Part shown: positions 8,538 to 16,531 of the stretch, piece by piece
Numbering within the stretch: position 1 is the first letter of the stretch
Layout: every line of letters starts with the position of its first letter
DNA from: Brevibacillus brevis
Lineage (GTDB): Bacteria; Bacillota; Bacilli; Brevibacillales; Brevibacillaceae
Length of the DNA stretch: 64,000 nucleotides
Assembly (NCBI RefSeq): GCF_022026395.1
Contig: NZ_CP041767.1
Coordinates: 4,732,501 to 4,796,500 of the forward strand
Direction of reading: 5' to 3'
Made by a program: the position numbers and the translations under genes
Notes under the pieces: model-generated
What the model saw: only the letters and a program-made list of their open reading frames with translations
Databases searched by the model: none
What the model was told of the DNA's origin: nothing

Positions 8538-9035
8538 ATGGCACATCAACAAGAACGCGATTTATCCTCCCTCACTCTTTTGGGGAATCAAGGCACAACA
8601 TACAACTACTCCTATGACCCGAGCGTATTGGAGTCTTTTGACAACAAGCATCCGTACCGCGATTATTTCGTAAAGTTCAACTGCCCGGAATTCACCAGCC
8701 TGTGCCCGATTACCGGACAACCAGACTTTGCGACAATCTATATCAGCTACATTCCTGACATCAAAATGGTAGAGAGCAAATCGCTCAAGCTGTACCTTTT
8801 CAGCTTCCGCAATCACGGTGATTTTCACGAGGATTGCGTCAACGTCATCATGAACGACTTGATCAAGCTGATGGACCCGCGCTACATCGAGGTATGGGGC
8901 AAGTTCACTCCGCGCGGCGGCATCTCGATCGATCCGTATTGCAACTACGGGAAACCGGGGACGAAGTACGAGGAGATGGCGAGCCATCGGATGATGAATC
9001 ATGATATGTATCCGGAGAAAGTCGACAATCGGTAG
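8538..9035 (+). CDS. queF: NADPH-dependent preQ0 reductase QueF
   Basis: Reduces the nitrile of preQ0 to the aminomethyl group of preQ1, the riboswitch ligand, closing the feedback loop. The catalytic cysteine lies in [13 protein letters not shown], and the QueF motif that binds NADPH is ESKSLKLY; the NHGDFHEDC block supplies the catalytic Asp/His. 165 residues, the short unimodular type found in Bacillus. It is 41 bp behind queE with a purine-rich SD (AAAGAGG). A terminator follows. Confidence 0.97.
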   Translation: MAHQQERDLSSLTLLGNQGTTYNYSYDPSVLESFDNKHPYRDYFVKFNCPEFTSLCPITGQPDFATIYISYIPDIKMVESKSLKLYLFSFRNHGDFHEDCVNVIMNDLIKLMDPRYIEVWGKFTPRGGISIDPYCNYGKPGTKYEEMASHRMMNHDMYPEKVDNR

Positions 9036-9058
9036 AGCGAATAGACTATGAAAAAGGA

Positions 9059-9087
9059 AAAGCCCTTATTTATTAAGGGTTTTTCTT
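9059..9087. terminator. Bidirectional rho-independent terminator
   Basis: A stem 9063-9068 with 9074-9079, flanked by A-run and T-run, ends the que operon. The same hairpin lies immediately past the stop of the minus-strand remnant, so it probably once served both. Confidence 0.8.
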
Positions 9088-9316
9088 ATTTTTTCTTCGG
9101 ATTCAAAGTAGTTACTTCCTCAACCAATTCGTAAAAAAGACTTGCTTTTAACCAAACAGGTGTTGTGTAAAAGAATGGTCCCTCCGCGGTATTTTCAAAT
9201 CCGCAAATATAATGTCGGTCTGACTCGGTATCGTGTTCCTCCTTTATGGTAACGATACATTTTAGCTGATTGATAATAGGAGGAGATTCATACGACTGAG
9301 AAACATCGCATGTCCG
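9086..9316 (-). pseudogene. Start-less remnant of an unknown gene
   Basis: An open frame of 76 codons runs on the minus strand up to an in-frame stop at 9317-9319, but holds no ATG, GTG or TTG except two TTG close to the C-terminus. The peptide looks like real protein: it contains EEHDTESDRHYICGFENTAE and then a hydrophobic/aromatic block FFYTTPVWLKASLFYELVEE, ending in PKKK. A terminator follows it. The likeliest reading is the 3' part of a gene whose 5' part was replaced when the plus-strand gene at 9310 arrived. I do not recognise the family. A start at ATT or ATA is not excluded. Confidence 0.45.
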
Positions 9317-10134
9317 TTAATGGCCTGCCTCCGAATGCGCATATTTCATTTCGTGAAAATGTGACGCAAACCGAACTACGTCAGGCCGCTGAGCGCTCTA
9401 TTGCCACACTCATCGCAAGCTTCGAAAAGAAAATTGAACAAACCCTTGCCACTGATACATCGAAGTCGAAAGTACAGACAAGTGTCTATGCACAAGGTGA
9501 TCGATCTAACCTACAGTCTATAGACCTGAACATTCCTGATACTGCCCACATTCGGACGCTGGCTATTGTCCCCCCTTTTGATTTCACATGGAGCTGGTTT
9601 CTCCCAGATGGAAGTCCTCCCACTTTCCAGAACCTCAATAACGAAACAGGTGAAGTCGGTTTAATCGCCAGATCAGGAGCTGTATCAGGAGAAGGTGGAA
9701 TGGGTGCCCCAGGCTTCATAGCGGCACATGCGGGTTTTGGCATAATGCTCTCCACAGATCGCGAAGTGACCGCAACTGGATACGCCTCTCGACGTTTTGT
9801 GCCCAAGTGGCACCTGTCTAGCATTGAATCTGCGGATAGTGTTATGGTTGAGGCAGGCACAGAGCTGACCGTACTGAAGGACGGGCAACTGGTCAACAGT
9901 GCGAGTGGGAAGCTGTTCAGCGAAAGTGTACATGGAAACGGTGGCGGTCGTTACGAATCATCCGGTTACGTTGATGTGACCAATCCACCAAGCCTCAGCT
10001 TCGCAATGTCTCCCGGGCACCAGTACACCTTTAACGTTGGCATTTGGGTATTCTCGAATAAATCGGGTAGCCAACACGCTTTTGCGGAATCATGGTTAAG
10101 TGGAGCAGTGCTCTCGATGAGCGTCGTACGATGA
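9310..10134 (+). CDS. Hypothetical protein, unusual start region
   Basis: 274 residues, family not recognised. No signal peptide or membrane segment. The N-terminal third is helical and charged; the rest is rich in Gly, Ser, Thr and aromatic residues with beta character (for example WSWFLPDGSPPTF and GHQYTFNVGIWVF), which suggests a beta-sandwich or a carbohydrate- or surface-binding protein; this is inference. ATG 9310 is the first canonical start, but the strong SD (AGGAGGAG, 9278-9285) is 24 nt away from it and stands 6 nt before an in-frame ACG at 9292 that would add TEKHR before this Met. Single-gene unit with its own terminator. Confidence 0.7.
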   Translation: MSVNGLPPNAHISFRENVTQTELRQAAERSIATLIASFEKKIEQTLATDTSKSKVQTSVYAQGDRSNLQSIDLNIPDTAHIRTLAIVPPFDFTWSWFLPDGSPPTFQNLNNETGEVGLIARSGAVSGEGGMGAPGFIAAHAGFGIMLSTDREVTATGYASRRFVPKWHLSSIESADSVMVEAGTELTVLKDGQLVNSASGKLFSESVHGNGGGRYESSGYVDVTNPPSLSFAMSPGHQYTFNVGIWVFSNKSGSQHAFAESWLSGAVLSMSVVR

Positions 10135-10143
10135 GTACACCAG

Positions 10144-10171
10144 AACCCTTATTGTAAATAAGGGTTTTTTC
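10144..10171 (+). terminator. Rho-independent terminator
   Basis: A 10-bp stem (10144-10153 with 10157-10166) with a three-base loop, followed by a T-run, 10 nt after the stop of the hypothetical gene. Confidence 0.85.
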
Positions 10172-10256
10172 CTTTTCCAATTGGAAATCAAAGTCTTGAT
10201 CGTTGGTGTGATTCTACTCCTTCTGCTACGTTTTAGTGCGGAAGGAGGTGATTACC

Positions 10257-10460
10257 ATGACCAAGCATCTGTATTTCTATGCAAGTTTCGAAGATGCGGC
10301 ACGACTCAATCGGGAGTTGATTCAGCTCGGCTACAGGAATTACTATCTGGAGCCACATGAACATCTGGTTGCTTTTGTTTTTGAACCAGTGACCGACGTG
10401 AGTCATGCGATCTTGAGACACTTGTTTCATGCAGATGGTCCATCGCACCTAGACAACTAG
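10257..10460 (+). CDS. Small hypothetical protein (67 aa)
   Basis: 67 residues, not recognised. ATG 10257 follows a very strong SD (AAGGAGGTGAT). The sequence has a ferredoxin-like look (YFYASFEDAARLNRELIQLGY, then a VAFVFEPV strand) and a His-rich tail. No membrane segment. It may be a small regulatory or binding protein; no function is claimed. A 10-bp hairpin without T-run lies downstream (about 10475-10499). Confidence 0.65.
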   Translation: MTKHLYFYASFEDAARLNRELIQLGYRNYYLEPHEHLVAFVFEPVTDVSHAILRHLFHADGPSHLDN

Positions 10461-10591
10461 CTTTGCAGTACTGGTGCTCCTCATGTGAGGGGCATCGGTA
10501 CCTCCATCTACACGGTCGTTCATCTTATGTTCATGTTCAACGATTACACTTACAAGCGTAGTCAAAAGAAATGAACAGGAGATGATCTTAC

Positions 10592-10957
10592 TTGTTAGCA
10601 GCAGCCGTGATTTTTATAAATCTTGCTCTCATTGCCTATACGATTGGGGTATGGAGCGAAAAACGTTCAGGAGAGCTAAAGAGGAAACACCTTATCTTTT
10701 TTGGTCTTGGCTTGGCATTTGATACTATCGGAACTACGTTTATGAAATTACTTGCTGACAACTCCAGTTTAAATTTGCATGGCATTACTGGGCTGATCGC
10801 TCTGATCTTGATGTTTCTCCATACAGTGTGGGCCTGTGTCGTCCTATGGAAAAAGAATGGACATCAAATCAAGCAGTTCCATAAATTTAGCTTGATCGTA
10901 TGGATTTTATGGCTTGTACCTTATTCCATTGGCGTCGCTTTAAGCTTTATGAAATAG
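10592..10957 (+). CDS. HsmA-like membrane protein (TIGR03987 family)
   Basis: 121 residues with four hydrophobic segments (about 1-18, 32-50, 64-84 and 99-118). The pattern GVWSEKRSGELKRKHLIFFG, GLAFDTIGTTFMKLLA, ITGLIALILMFLHTVWA matches the family annotated as HsmA/TIGR03987. Start is TTG 10592 with SD CAGGAGA. The role of the family is not firmly known; members are found in many Bacillota. It forms a single-gene unit; a hairpin follows at 10975-10997. Confidence 0.75.
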   Translation: MLAAAVIFINLALIAYTIGVWSEKRSGELKRKHLIFFGLGLAFDTIGTTFMKLLADNSSLNLHGITGLIALILMFLHTVWACVVLWKKNGHQIKQFHKFSLIVWILWLVPYSIGVALSFMK

Positions 10958-10974
10958 GATCCCACCTTACCTTA

Positions 10975-10997
10975 ACCCTCTCAACCGATGAGAGGGT
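10975..10997 (+). terminator. Hairpin, probable terminator
   Basis: A perfect 9-bp stem (10975-10983 with 10989-10997). The downstream T content is weak (CATTTGCTTTT), so termination efficiency is uncertain. Confidence 0.55.
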
Positions 10998-11181
10998 CAT
11001 TTGCTTTTCTCGCGGCTGTTCAACCTATCGTCAACTTTGCCTAGCATTCGACAATATCTCCTAAAGTAATCAGAACAATAATCGTATAAAATGTAATAAA
11101 TTAGTATTTTTAGAAATATACAACTTTCGACTGACTCGATGATCGTTTCCAAACAACTTTTATCATGAAAGGTTGATGCTC

Positions 11182-11859
11182 ATGTTTAAAAAAACACTTA
11201 TTATCCTGTCATTAAGTTCAGTCGTCGTTGTACCCTCTCTAGCCACACAAGTCCAAGCGGCAGCGCTCCCTACACAGGAAAAGGCAACCACCTACGCTTC
11301 CAATAAAAAAATCAGAAATGCCATGTCTGGTGAAGAAATCTGGGTATCACTTACCTCACCTATTCCAGCCGGATGGGTTATCGTTAGAACTTTAGGAACG
11401 CAGAACCTGATCAGGAATGTGAACGGTGCTTCTTATGGCACGGAGGTAGAGGTGCTGCTAGCTTCGCCCATCCCAACCGGATGGGTCATGGTTCGAGCCT
11501 TTAGAGGATCGAATGTAATCAAGAATATGAACGGTGCTTCTTATGGCACGGAGGTAGAGGTGATGCTCGCCTCGCCTATTCCTGAAGGATGGGTCATGGT
11601 TCGAGCCTTTGGAGGATCGAATGTAATCAGAAATGTTGATGGTGCTTCGTACGGCACAGAGGTAGAAGTAATGCTCGCTTCTCCTATCCCAAAAGGATGG
11701 ATCATGGTTCGAACCTATGGGGGATCGAATGTGATCAGAAATGTCAATGGTGCTCCTAACGGAACACAGATTGAGGTAATACAAGCCTCGCCTATTCCTG
11801 AAGGATGGATCATTGTCAGTTCAGGTGGAAATTCGAAAGTGATCAGGAAAGTTGGCTAA
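11182..11859 (+). CDS. Secreted protein made of 36-residue repeats
   Basis: 225 residues. A classical signal peptide spans about residues 1-28 (MFKKTLIILSLSSVVVV..., cleavage probably near VQA-A). The mature protein consists almost only of repeats: one degenerate unit and four good units of 36 residues. Each unit has an INGASYGTEVEV-like strand, then ASPIPxGWVMVR, then a GGSN turn. The family is not known to me; the periodic Gly-Trp and Pro positions suggest a beta-rich repeat fold exposed outside the cell. ATG 11182 follows GAAAGG; an in-frame TTG nine bases upstream is less likely. Single gene with its own structured terminator. Confidence 0.8.
   Translation: MFKKTLIILSLSSVVVVPSLATQVQAAALPTQEKATTYASNKKIRNAMSGEEIWVSLTSPIPAGWVIVRTLGTQNLIRNVNGASYGTEVEVLLASPIPTGWVMVRAFRGSNVIKNMNGASYGTEVEVMLASPIPEGWVMVRAFGGSNVIRNVDGASYGTEVEVMLASPIPKGWIMVRTYGGSNVIRNVNGAPNGTQIEVIQASPIPEGWIIVSSGGNSKVIRKVG
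11308..11838 (+). repeat. Coding tandem repeat, 108-bp period
   Basis: Units begin at 11407, 11515, 11623 and 11731, each 108 bp; a shorter degenerate unit fills 11308-11406. The third and fourth units are nearly identical at the DNA level around GGTGCTTCTTATGGCACGG, which indicates recent unit duplication, and the number of units could vary between strains. Confidence 0.9.
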
Positions 11860-11862
11860 AAC

Positions 11863-11935
11863 AAAGCCCACATAGCACGCATCTAGTCCGCAGGCTGACG
11901 TCGAAACGCAATCGGCATCAGCTTGCGGGCTTTTC
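11863..11935 (+). terminator. Long structured terminator
   Basis: An outer stem (AAAGCCC at 11863, GGGCTTTT at 11927) encloses an inner stem (CCGCA-GCTGA at 11888 with TCAGC-TGCGG near 11918). It is followed by TTTTCTTT. Confidence 0.65.
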
Positions 11936-11998
11936 TTTAATAGGTTTCCAACAATGGAGGAATATATAAGAGAAGCAAACGTCCTAAGGAGGCCAATA

Positions 11999-12355
11999 AT
12001 GAGCACGTTTTACGAGAAATATGGTGGCGAAGATACGGTCGCGAAAGTAGTGGACTACTTTTATGATTTAGTTTTAGCTGATGACACCGTGAACCACTTT
12101 TTCAAAAACACCGATATGGAAAAACAGCGTAAACACCAAACAAAGTTCATCAGCTATGCCCTTGGTGGTCCGAATCAATATTCTGGCCAGTCCATGGCAA
12201 AGGCTCACGAAGGAATGAATCTGCAACCCGTTCATTTTGATGCTATCGTTGGGCATCTGCGTGAGGCCTTGACTCACTTTGGTGTAAGCGAAGAAGATAT
12301 TGCCGATGCTCTCGGCAAAGTAGGATCACTACGGGATGATATTTTGTATAAATAA
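11999..12355 (+). CDS. Group I truncated hemoglobin
   Basis: 118-residue 2-on-2 globin that binds heme, O2 and NO in the cytosol. The B-helix tyrosine is in VDYFYDLVLAD, the proximal histidine in KAHEGMNL, and glycine motifs typical of trHb group I (KYGGEDTV; ALGGP) are present. ATG 11999 is chosen for its strong SD (AAGGAGG, 11986-11992); 15 upstream in-frame codons are non-coding. Group I globins mostly detoxify NO or deliver O2; the role here is inferred. It is a single-gene unit. Confidence 0.93.
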   Translation: MSTFYEKYGGEDTVAKVVDYFYDLVLADDTVNHFFKNTDMEKQRKHQTKFISYALGGPNQYSGQSMAKAHEGMNLQPVHFDAIVGHLREALTHFGVSEEDIADALGKVGSLRDDILYK

Positions 12356-12424
12356 CCGCGTATCAAAGCGCCTGATGCAATGGTTCAGGGACCCCCTTCC
12401 GTTCCCGGATCAGTTCCTCTCAGT

Positions 12425-12451
12425 GGCCCTCGTTTTCGAGTGGCCATTTTT
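12425..12451 (+). terminator. Rho-independent terminator of the globin gene
   Basis: Stem GGCC-CTCG with CGAG-(T)-GGCC, four-base loop, followed by five T. It lies 70 nt after the globin stop and just before the next promoter. Confidence 0.7.
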
Positions 12452-12469
12452 AGTTTGTTCATACACATT

Positions 12470-12498
12470 TTGTAAAACTCTTAGCAACTCTATATAAT
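12470..12498 (+). promoter_or_regulatory. Sigma-A type promoter
   Basis: TTGTAA (12470-12475), 17-nt spacer, TATAAT (12493-12498). It should drive the small membrane protein and probably the GNAT gene behind it. Confidence 0.75.
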
Positions 12499-12534
12499 AG
12501 GAGCAATATTTCAACAATGGAGGCAGATTCGCAA

Positions 12535-12714
12535 ATGGAAGATCAATATTTTGTTGGTTGGGGTACATTGGCCCTCATCAACGCTGGACTAGCTCAAGGA
12601 AAAAACCGTAGCGGTCTTAACTGGTTTTTTCTCTCTTTATTTATTGGCCCTATCGCAACGTTAATCATTGTAGTCTGGGAAAAACTGCCTGAGCAGAAAG
12701 ACTTGTCTCAGTGA
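12535..12714 (+). CDS. Small membrane protein (59 aa)
   Basis: 59 residues with one or two hydrophobic segments, including WFFLSLFIGPIATLIIVVW. The pattern (short N-terminus, Gly-rich loop KNRSGLNWFFLSLFIGP) is that of small PLDc_N/superinfection-immunity-like or antibiotic-resistance-associated membrane proteins, but I cannot assign a family. ATG 12535 is preferred because TGGAGGC (12518-12524) acts as SD; an ATG at 12517 in the same frame would lie only about 12 nt from the transcript start. The GNAT gene follows after 23 bp. Confidence 0.6.
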   Translation: MEDQYFVGWGTLALINAGLAQGKNRSGLNWFFLSLFIGPIATLIIVVWEKLPEQKDLSQ

Positions 12715-12737
12715 GGCATATTGATAAGGAGGCAATC

Positions 12738-13211
12738 ATGTTGCAAATTCGAAATGTGCAAGAGCAAGACTACCTCAAAGTTATTACGGTCCTCAACGAT
12801 TGGTGGGGTGGGCGACAAATGTCTGATATGTTACCCAAGCTGTTTTTTATCCATTTCCAGTCAACGAGCTTTATTGTTGAAGAGAATGGAGAAGTCATCG
12901 CTTTCCTCATTGGCTTCTTGTCCCAGACGTTGCCCGGCGAAGCTTACATTCACTTCGTTGGGGTACATCCGGACAAACGAAAGGATGGATGGGGCCGCGA
13001 ATTATACCATCATTTCTTTCAAACCGTAAAACAAAAAGGATGCGATACGATTCGATGTATTACTTCTCCTGTTAATAAAGGCTCAATCTCCTTCCACACG
13101 AAGCTAGGTTTTGCCGTTGAAAAAGGGGATAAAATGGTGGATGGAATCCATGTGACTTCTAATTATGATGGAAAAGGAAACGACCGGGTTATTTTTGTAA
13201 AACAGATTTAA
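12738..13211 (+). CDS. GNAT family N-acetyltransferase
   Basis: 157 residues with the GNAT fold. The acetyl-CoA motif A is VGVHPDKRKDGWGRELYHHF, and motif B follows with TSPVNKGSISFHTKLGF. ATG 12738 is fixed by the SD AAGGAGG (12726-12732). Substrate unknown. Behind the small membrane protein with 23 bp spacing, so likely cotranscribed. Confidence 0.88.
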   Translation: MLQIRNVQEQDYLKVITVLNDWWGGRQMSDMLPKLFFIHFQSTSFIVEENGEVIAFLIGFLSQTLPGEAYIHFVGVHPDKRKDGWGRELYHHFFQTVKQKGCDTIRCITSPVNKGSISFHTKLGFAVEKGDKMVDGIHVTSNYDGKGNDRVIFVKQI

Positions 13212-13310
13212 ACTTACAGCCGTCTACTATTGGCTGATATTTGAGATTTTGAAACGTTTCGTCCCTTTACACGTAATTACAGTTAAAATATCCCAAAAGT
13301 AGGTAGTTAC

Positions 13311-13598
13311 ATGCTCAGAGCACTTGGTTTTGGCGTTGCTTTGCAGATTCTCTGTATGATCATAGCGATAACGACTGGGAACATCGATCAAGCTGGCAAT
13401 TATGCTGAGTATCTTGCGTTTGGTCTCCTTACACTGGCTGGATTAATGGTCTATAACGCCCTTAGCAGTCCCTCAGCCTATTACAAAGAACATGAAGTGC
13501 AAGATTATAAAAGCAGATGGAAATGGACCTTTTATTTCCTGCTCGCCTCTGTTCCCAGTGGCATTTTTGCTGTCATCTTTTTCAGCTTTTTTGCTTAA
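13311..13598 (+). CDS. Small membrane protein (possibly DUF5316)
   Basis: 95 residues with three hydrophobic segments (about 4-22, 33-48 and 70-95). The order of segments and the polar SSPSAYYKEHEVQDYKSRWKW loop resemble small DUF5316 proteins of Bacillales, but this is a weak assignment. ATG 13311 has the weak SD TAGGT. Function unknown. Confidence 0.6.
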   Translation: MLRALGFGVALQILCMIIAITTGNIDQAGNYAEYLAFGLLTLAGLMVYNALSSPSAYYKEHEVQDYKSRWKWTFYFLLASVPSGIFAVIFFSFFA

Positions 13599-13700
13599 TT
13601 CCTTTTGTTTCACAAGCTTCTCTCTTCAATTACGTAACCAAAAAGCACCGTTTCACGTACTAACCAATAGCCACACCAAAGTAATCTTTCACGTGGAAGG

Positions 13701-14264
13701 ATGCGGTCTGATTTGAAAAGCGCAAAAGAAATATGGGGCTGGACCAAAACATTGGGTATCTCCCTTTCACTCGCGATGCTAGTTAACATATTTGTCCTCC
13801 AACCTTTTAAAGTGAATGGACAATCGATGGAGCCTACACTGCAAAACGACGAACGCATCTACGTGTCGAAATTGTCCCACACATTCTCTTATCTCCCTGA
13901 GTACAACGACATTGTCGTGATCGACAGTCGTGTAAACCGAGATCGTACGTTAAAAGATGACGTTCTTGAAAATCCTCTGCTCATGCTCGCCATGGGGAAA
14001 AGCGAAGCCAAAACATTCTGGGTAAAAAGGGTCATCGGCAAACCTGGTGATACTTTGGAGTTTAAGAACGAGAGCCTATATCGGAATGGACAGCCGTTAA
14101 ACGAGCCGTACATAAAAGAAAAAATGGTCGATGTACCTGATGCCAAAATCGTCATACCAGAAAACCATGTGTTTGTGATGGGAGATAATCGTAACAATAG
14201 CGATGATAGTAGAGTCATTGGCGTGATCCCACTCGATCATATCATGGGAAAAAAACTGTTCTAA
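13701..14264 (+). CDS. lepB: Signal peptidase I (S26 family)
   Basis: 187 residues, one N-terminal membrane anchor (about 18-36) and an extracytoplasmic catalytic domain that removes signal peptides of Sec substrates. The Ser-Lys dyad is clear: nucleophile serine in NGQSMEPTL and general-base lysine in FWVKRVIGKPGD; box E is MGDNRNNSDDSR. It belongs to the short SipS/T-like prokaryotic type. The ATG at 13701 touches its SD (GGAAGG), so the true start may be the in-frame TTG at 13713. Single gene with its own terminator. Confidence 0.94.
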   Translation: MRSDLKSAKEIWGWTKTLGISLSLAMLVNIFVLQPFKVNGQSMEPTLQNDERIYVSKLSHTFSYLPEYNDIVVIDSRVNRDRTLKDDVLENPLLMLAMGKSEAKTFWVKRVIGKPGDTLEFKNESLYRNGQPLNEPYIKEKMVDVPDAKIVIPENHVFVMGDNRNNSDDSRVIGVIPLDHIMGKKLF

Positions 14265-14268
14265 TCAG

Positions 14269-14312
14269 ACGAGAGCCTTTTTCAATGAGGAAGGCTCTCG
14301 TTCTTTTTCAAC
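14269..14312 (+). terminator. Rho-independent terminator
   Basis: A perfect 11-bp stem (14269-14279 with 14291-14301) followed by TTCTTTTT, directly after the signal peptidase stop. Confidence 0.85.
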
Positions 14313-14390
14313 GCATAGACGAATGTCCGTTTCGAAACGCCTGACAAACGCATTTACTAGTAATAAATGCATACAAAGGGGCGTTTCCTG

Positions 14391-14729
14391 ATGAGCTCTC
14401 GGCACTCTCATTCATTACGCTTTATTCGATTTGCCGATCGGCCCGGGCATTTTCACGGGTATGACACACTGACAAGCATTTCGGATCGTCATCGTCACCG
14501 AATACGTGGCAGGACATCGCCTCCAGAAGGAATGAGAGATCGGCACGTCCATTACTACGAAGGTACCACCACGTTTGATGATGGACATGTGCATCACTAC
14601 AGGGGATGGACGAGTCCGCCTATTCCGTTGCCAGACGGAAGTCATTACCACGAGTTTTCAGGGCAAACCACTTATGATGACGGGCACACTCACTATTACC
14701 GGGGTGTAACCAGTGAGGCCCTATCTTAA
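14391..14729 (+). CDS. YmaF family His-rich protein
   Basis: 112 residues. Repeated His motifs in the style HxHxxxGxT (HVHYYEGTTTFDDGHVHHYRG, DGSHYHEFSGQTTYDDGH, HTHYYRGVT) mark the YmaF family, whose function is unknown. About 18 histidines give an obvious metal-binding potential (inference). ATG 14391 is chosen because AAAGGGG precedes it at normal distance; eight upstream in-frame codons from 14367 are probably not translated. Spore-forming Bacillales usually carry one copy. Confidence 0.85.
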   Translation: MSSRHSHSLRFIRFADRPGHFHGYDTLTSISDRHRHRIRGRTSPPEGMRDRHVHYYEGTTTFDDGHVHHYRGWTSPPIPLPDGSHYHEFSGQTTYDDGHTHYYRGVTSEALS

Positions 14730-14732
14730 GCG

Positions 14733-14765
14733 AAAAAGGCTGTCCTTCTCCGGAACAGCCTCTCT
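14733..14765. terminator. Bidirectional terminator between ymaF and cydC
   Basis: Stem AGGCTGT-CC with GG-AACAGCCT, flanked by an A-run on the left and TCTCTTCC on the right. It serves the minus-strand cyd operon and possibly the plus-strand gene. Confidence 0.7.
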
Positions 14766-14773
14766 TCCTCTTC

Positions 14774-16531
14774 TTATTTTTCCAACACGGACGCCAATGG
14801 ACAGTCCAATGTATACAGGTTGCGATACCTTGGATTGTCCTCATATAACTGCTCATGTGTCCCTCGCATCGAGATGAGTCCCTGCTCCATAAAAATGACC
14901 TCGTCCATTTCCTCTACACCGCTCAAGTGGTGAGTCACCCAAATCAAGGTTTTCCCTTGTAAGACACGGAAGATCGTTGCCATCAAATCGCGTTCAGTCA
15001 ACGGATCTAAACCCACTGTCGGTTCATCAAGGAGAACAATCGGTTTGTTTTGCAGCAAAATACGGGCGAGGGCTATGCGCTGCCTTTCTCCGCCAGAAAA
15101 GCGAAGACCGGTTTCCTGCATCCGTGTTTGATAACTGTCCGGCAGGGATTCAATTAGCTGATCCAAACCGACTTGAGCTGTCACAGAACGCACTTCTTCA
15201 TCGGACGCATTAGGTCGACCGAGCCTGATGTTATTGGCTACCGTTGTGTCAAATAAATACGGCTGCTGATTCAATACGGAAAACAAACCAGCAGAAGCCT
15301 CCTCTGACTGGACAGGCTGCCCATTTACGGTCACCTGACCTGCCTCCGGCTGTATGGCACCTCGAATCAAGTTCAGTATCGTCGATTTACCCGCTCCGCT
15401 GCGACCGAGCAACGCAATTTTTCCCCCTTGAGGCACCTCAAAAGACACGTCCTGCACACTCCAATTGCTGGCTTGTGGGTAGCGAAAACGAACATGATCG
15501 AGCTTCAAACTGCCCCCAGCTTGATCTGCCACCGTTTCCTTCTGCGCTTCCACAATGGCTGGACGACTGCCCTCGATCTCCCGAAGCCGCCCCAGAGACT
15601 CCTTGTATTCTGGCATTCGCACAACAGCGTCAGAAATACGGGCAAACGCATCCATCAACGGAAATGCGACCAGCCCAATCGCAGCAATCAACGTAACGGG
15701 AATCTGATTCGCAGCGGCAAGTCCGCCCGCCCAGATGACCAGTAAGACTATGGCTCCACCGATTGCACACTGCGACATCCACTGTATTCGCCATTCTCCG
15801 CGGCGAATGGCGTTTTCGATCTGGGAAGCTGTCATTTGCCGTCTTGTAAACGACTGGAGAAACTCCTGCGTACGACCACTGAGAATCCAGTCACTCATGC
15901 CAAAAACAGCATCAGTCAGCTCTCGGTATGCGGCCTGTCTCTCCTGCTTGAACCGACGACTCTTGGCAATGGTTGACCACAAGACTACTGCCGGTGCAAC
16001 AAACAGCAGAAAACCACAGTACAACGCCATCAAGAGCGCGAACATCCCGTCCATTCTCCCCAATGCCACAATACCTGCCCCGTAGAGGAGGACCGCCGAG
16101 ACGGCTGGCAGCACTAAGCGCAGATAAACATTCTGTAGTTGTTCGATGTCATCCGCCAGTACGCCAAGCAAATCTCCCGTACGAAAACGAGTGCGGAGAA
16201 GCTGCACTTGCGGTTCGATGGCCTGGTACAATCGCACACGCATACGCGATAACACACGCAAAGCTGCATCGTGTCCGACCAGACGCTCCAGGTACTGAAT
16301 GACTGCTTTGCTAAAGCCAAAAGCCCGGACAAGTACGATGGGAACATAGACCATTAAGACGTTTTCGGGCTTGAGTGCGGAGCGAGAAATTAGATACCCG
16401 GACGTATACAGCAGAGCACCCGCACATACCACTGCCAAGGTTCCCAGCAAAGCCGCTGCGGCAAACTGCCAGAAAAACTGGCGAAAGTATGGAAAAAACC
16501 ACCCCTGATTGCCTTCTCGCGCTTCCTTCAT
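14774..16531 (-). CDS. cydC: Thiol reductant ABC exporter subunit CydC
   Basis: 585 residues: six membrane segments in the first 310 residues, then an ABC domain with Walker A GRSGAGKST, signature FSGGERQR and Walker B PIVLLDEPT. CydDC is a heterodimeric exporter (glutathione/cysteine in E. coli; heme also proposed) needed to assemble the bd oxidase. Fourth and last gene of cydABDC; ATG 16531 overlaps the cydD stop by four bases, so translation is coupled. Terminator 10 bp past the stop. Confidence 0.95.
   Translation of the reverse strand: MKEAREGNQGWFFPYFRQFFWQFAAAALLGTLAVVCAGALLYTSGYLISRSALKPENVLMVYVPIVLVRAFGFSKAVIQYLERLVGHDAALRVLSRMRVRLYQAIEPQVQLLRTRFRTGDLLGVLADDIEQLQNVYLRLVLPAVSAVLLYGAGIVALGRMDGMFALLMALYCGFLLFVAPAVVLWSTIAKSRRFKQERQAAYRELTDAVFGMSDWILSGRTQEFLQSFTRRQMTASQIENAIRRGEWRIQWMSQCAIGGAIVLLVIWAGGLAAANQIPVTLIAAIGLVAFPLMDAFARISDAVVRMPEYKESLGRLREIEGSRPAIVEAQKETVADQAGGSLKLDHVRFRYPQASNWSVQDVSFEVPQGGKIALLGRSGAGKSTILNLIRGAIQPEAGQVTVNGQPVQSEEASAGLFSVLNQQPYLFDTTVANNIRLGRPNASDEEVRSVTAQVGLDQLIESLPDSYQTRMQETGLRFSGGERQRIALARILLQNKPIVLLDEPTVGLDPLTERDLMATIFRVLQGKTLIWVTHHLSGVEEMDEVIFMEQGLISMRGTHEQLYEDNPRYRNLYTLDCPLASVLEK

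Noticed and set aside
11308-11838. Possible CRISPR array
   Set aside because: The 108-bp repeats are contiguous, in frame and coding; there are no spacers.
15244-15696. Plus-strand open frames inside cydC
   Set aside because: Shadow frames opposite an intact ABC exporter gene.
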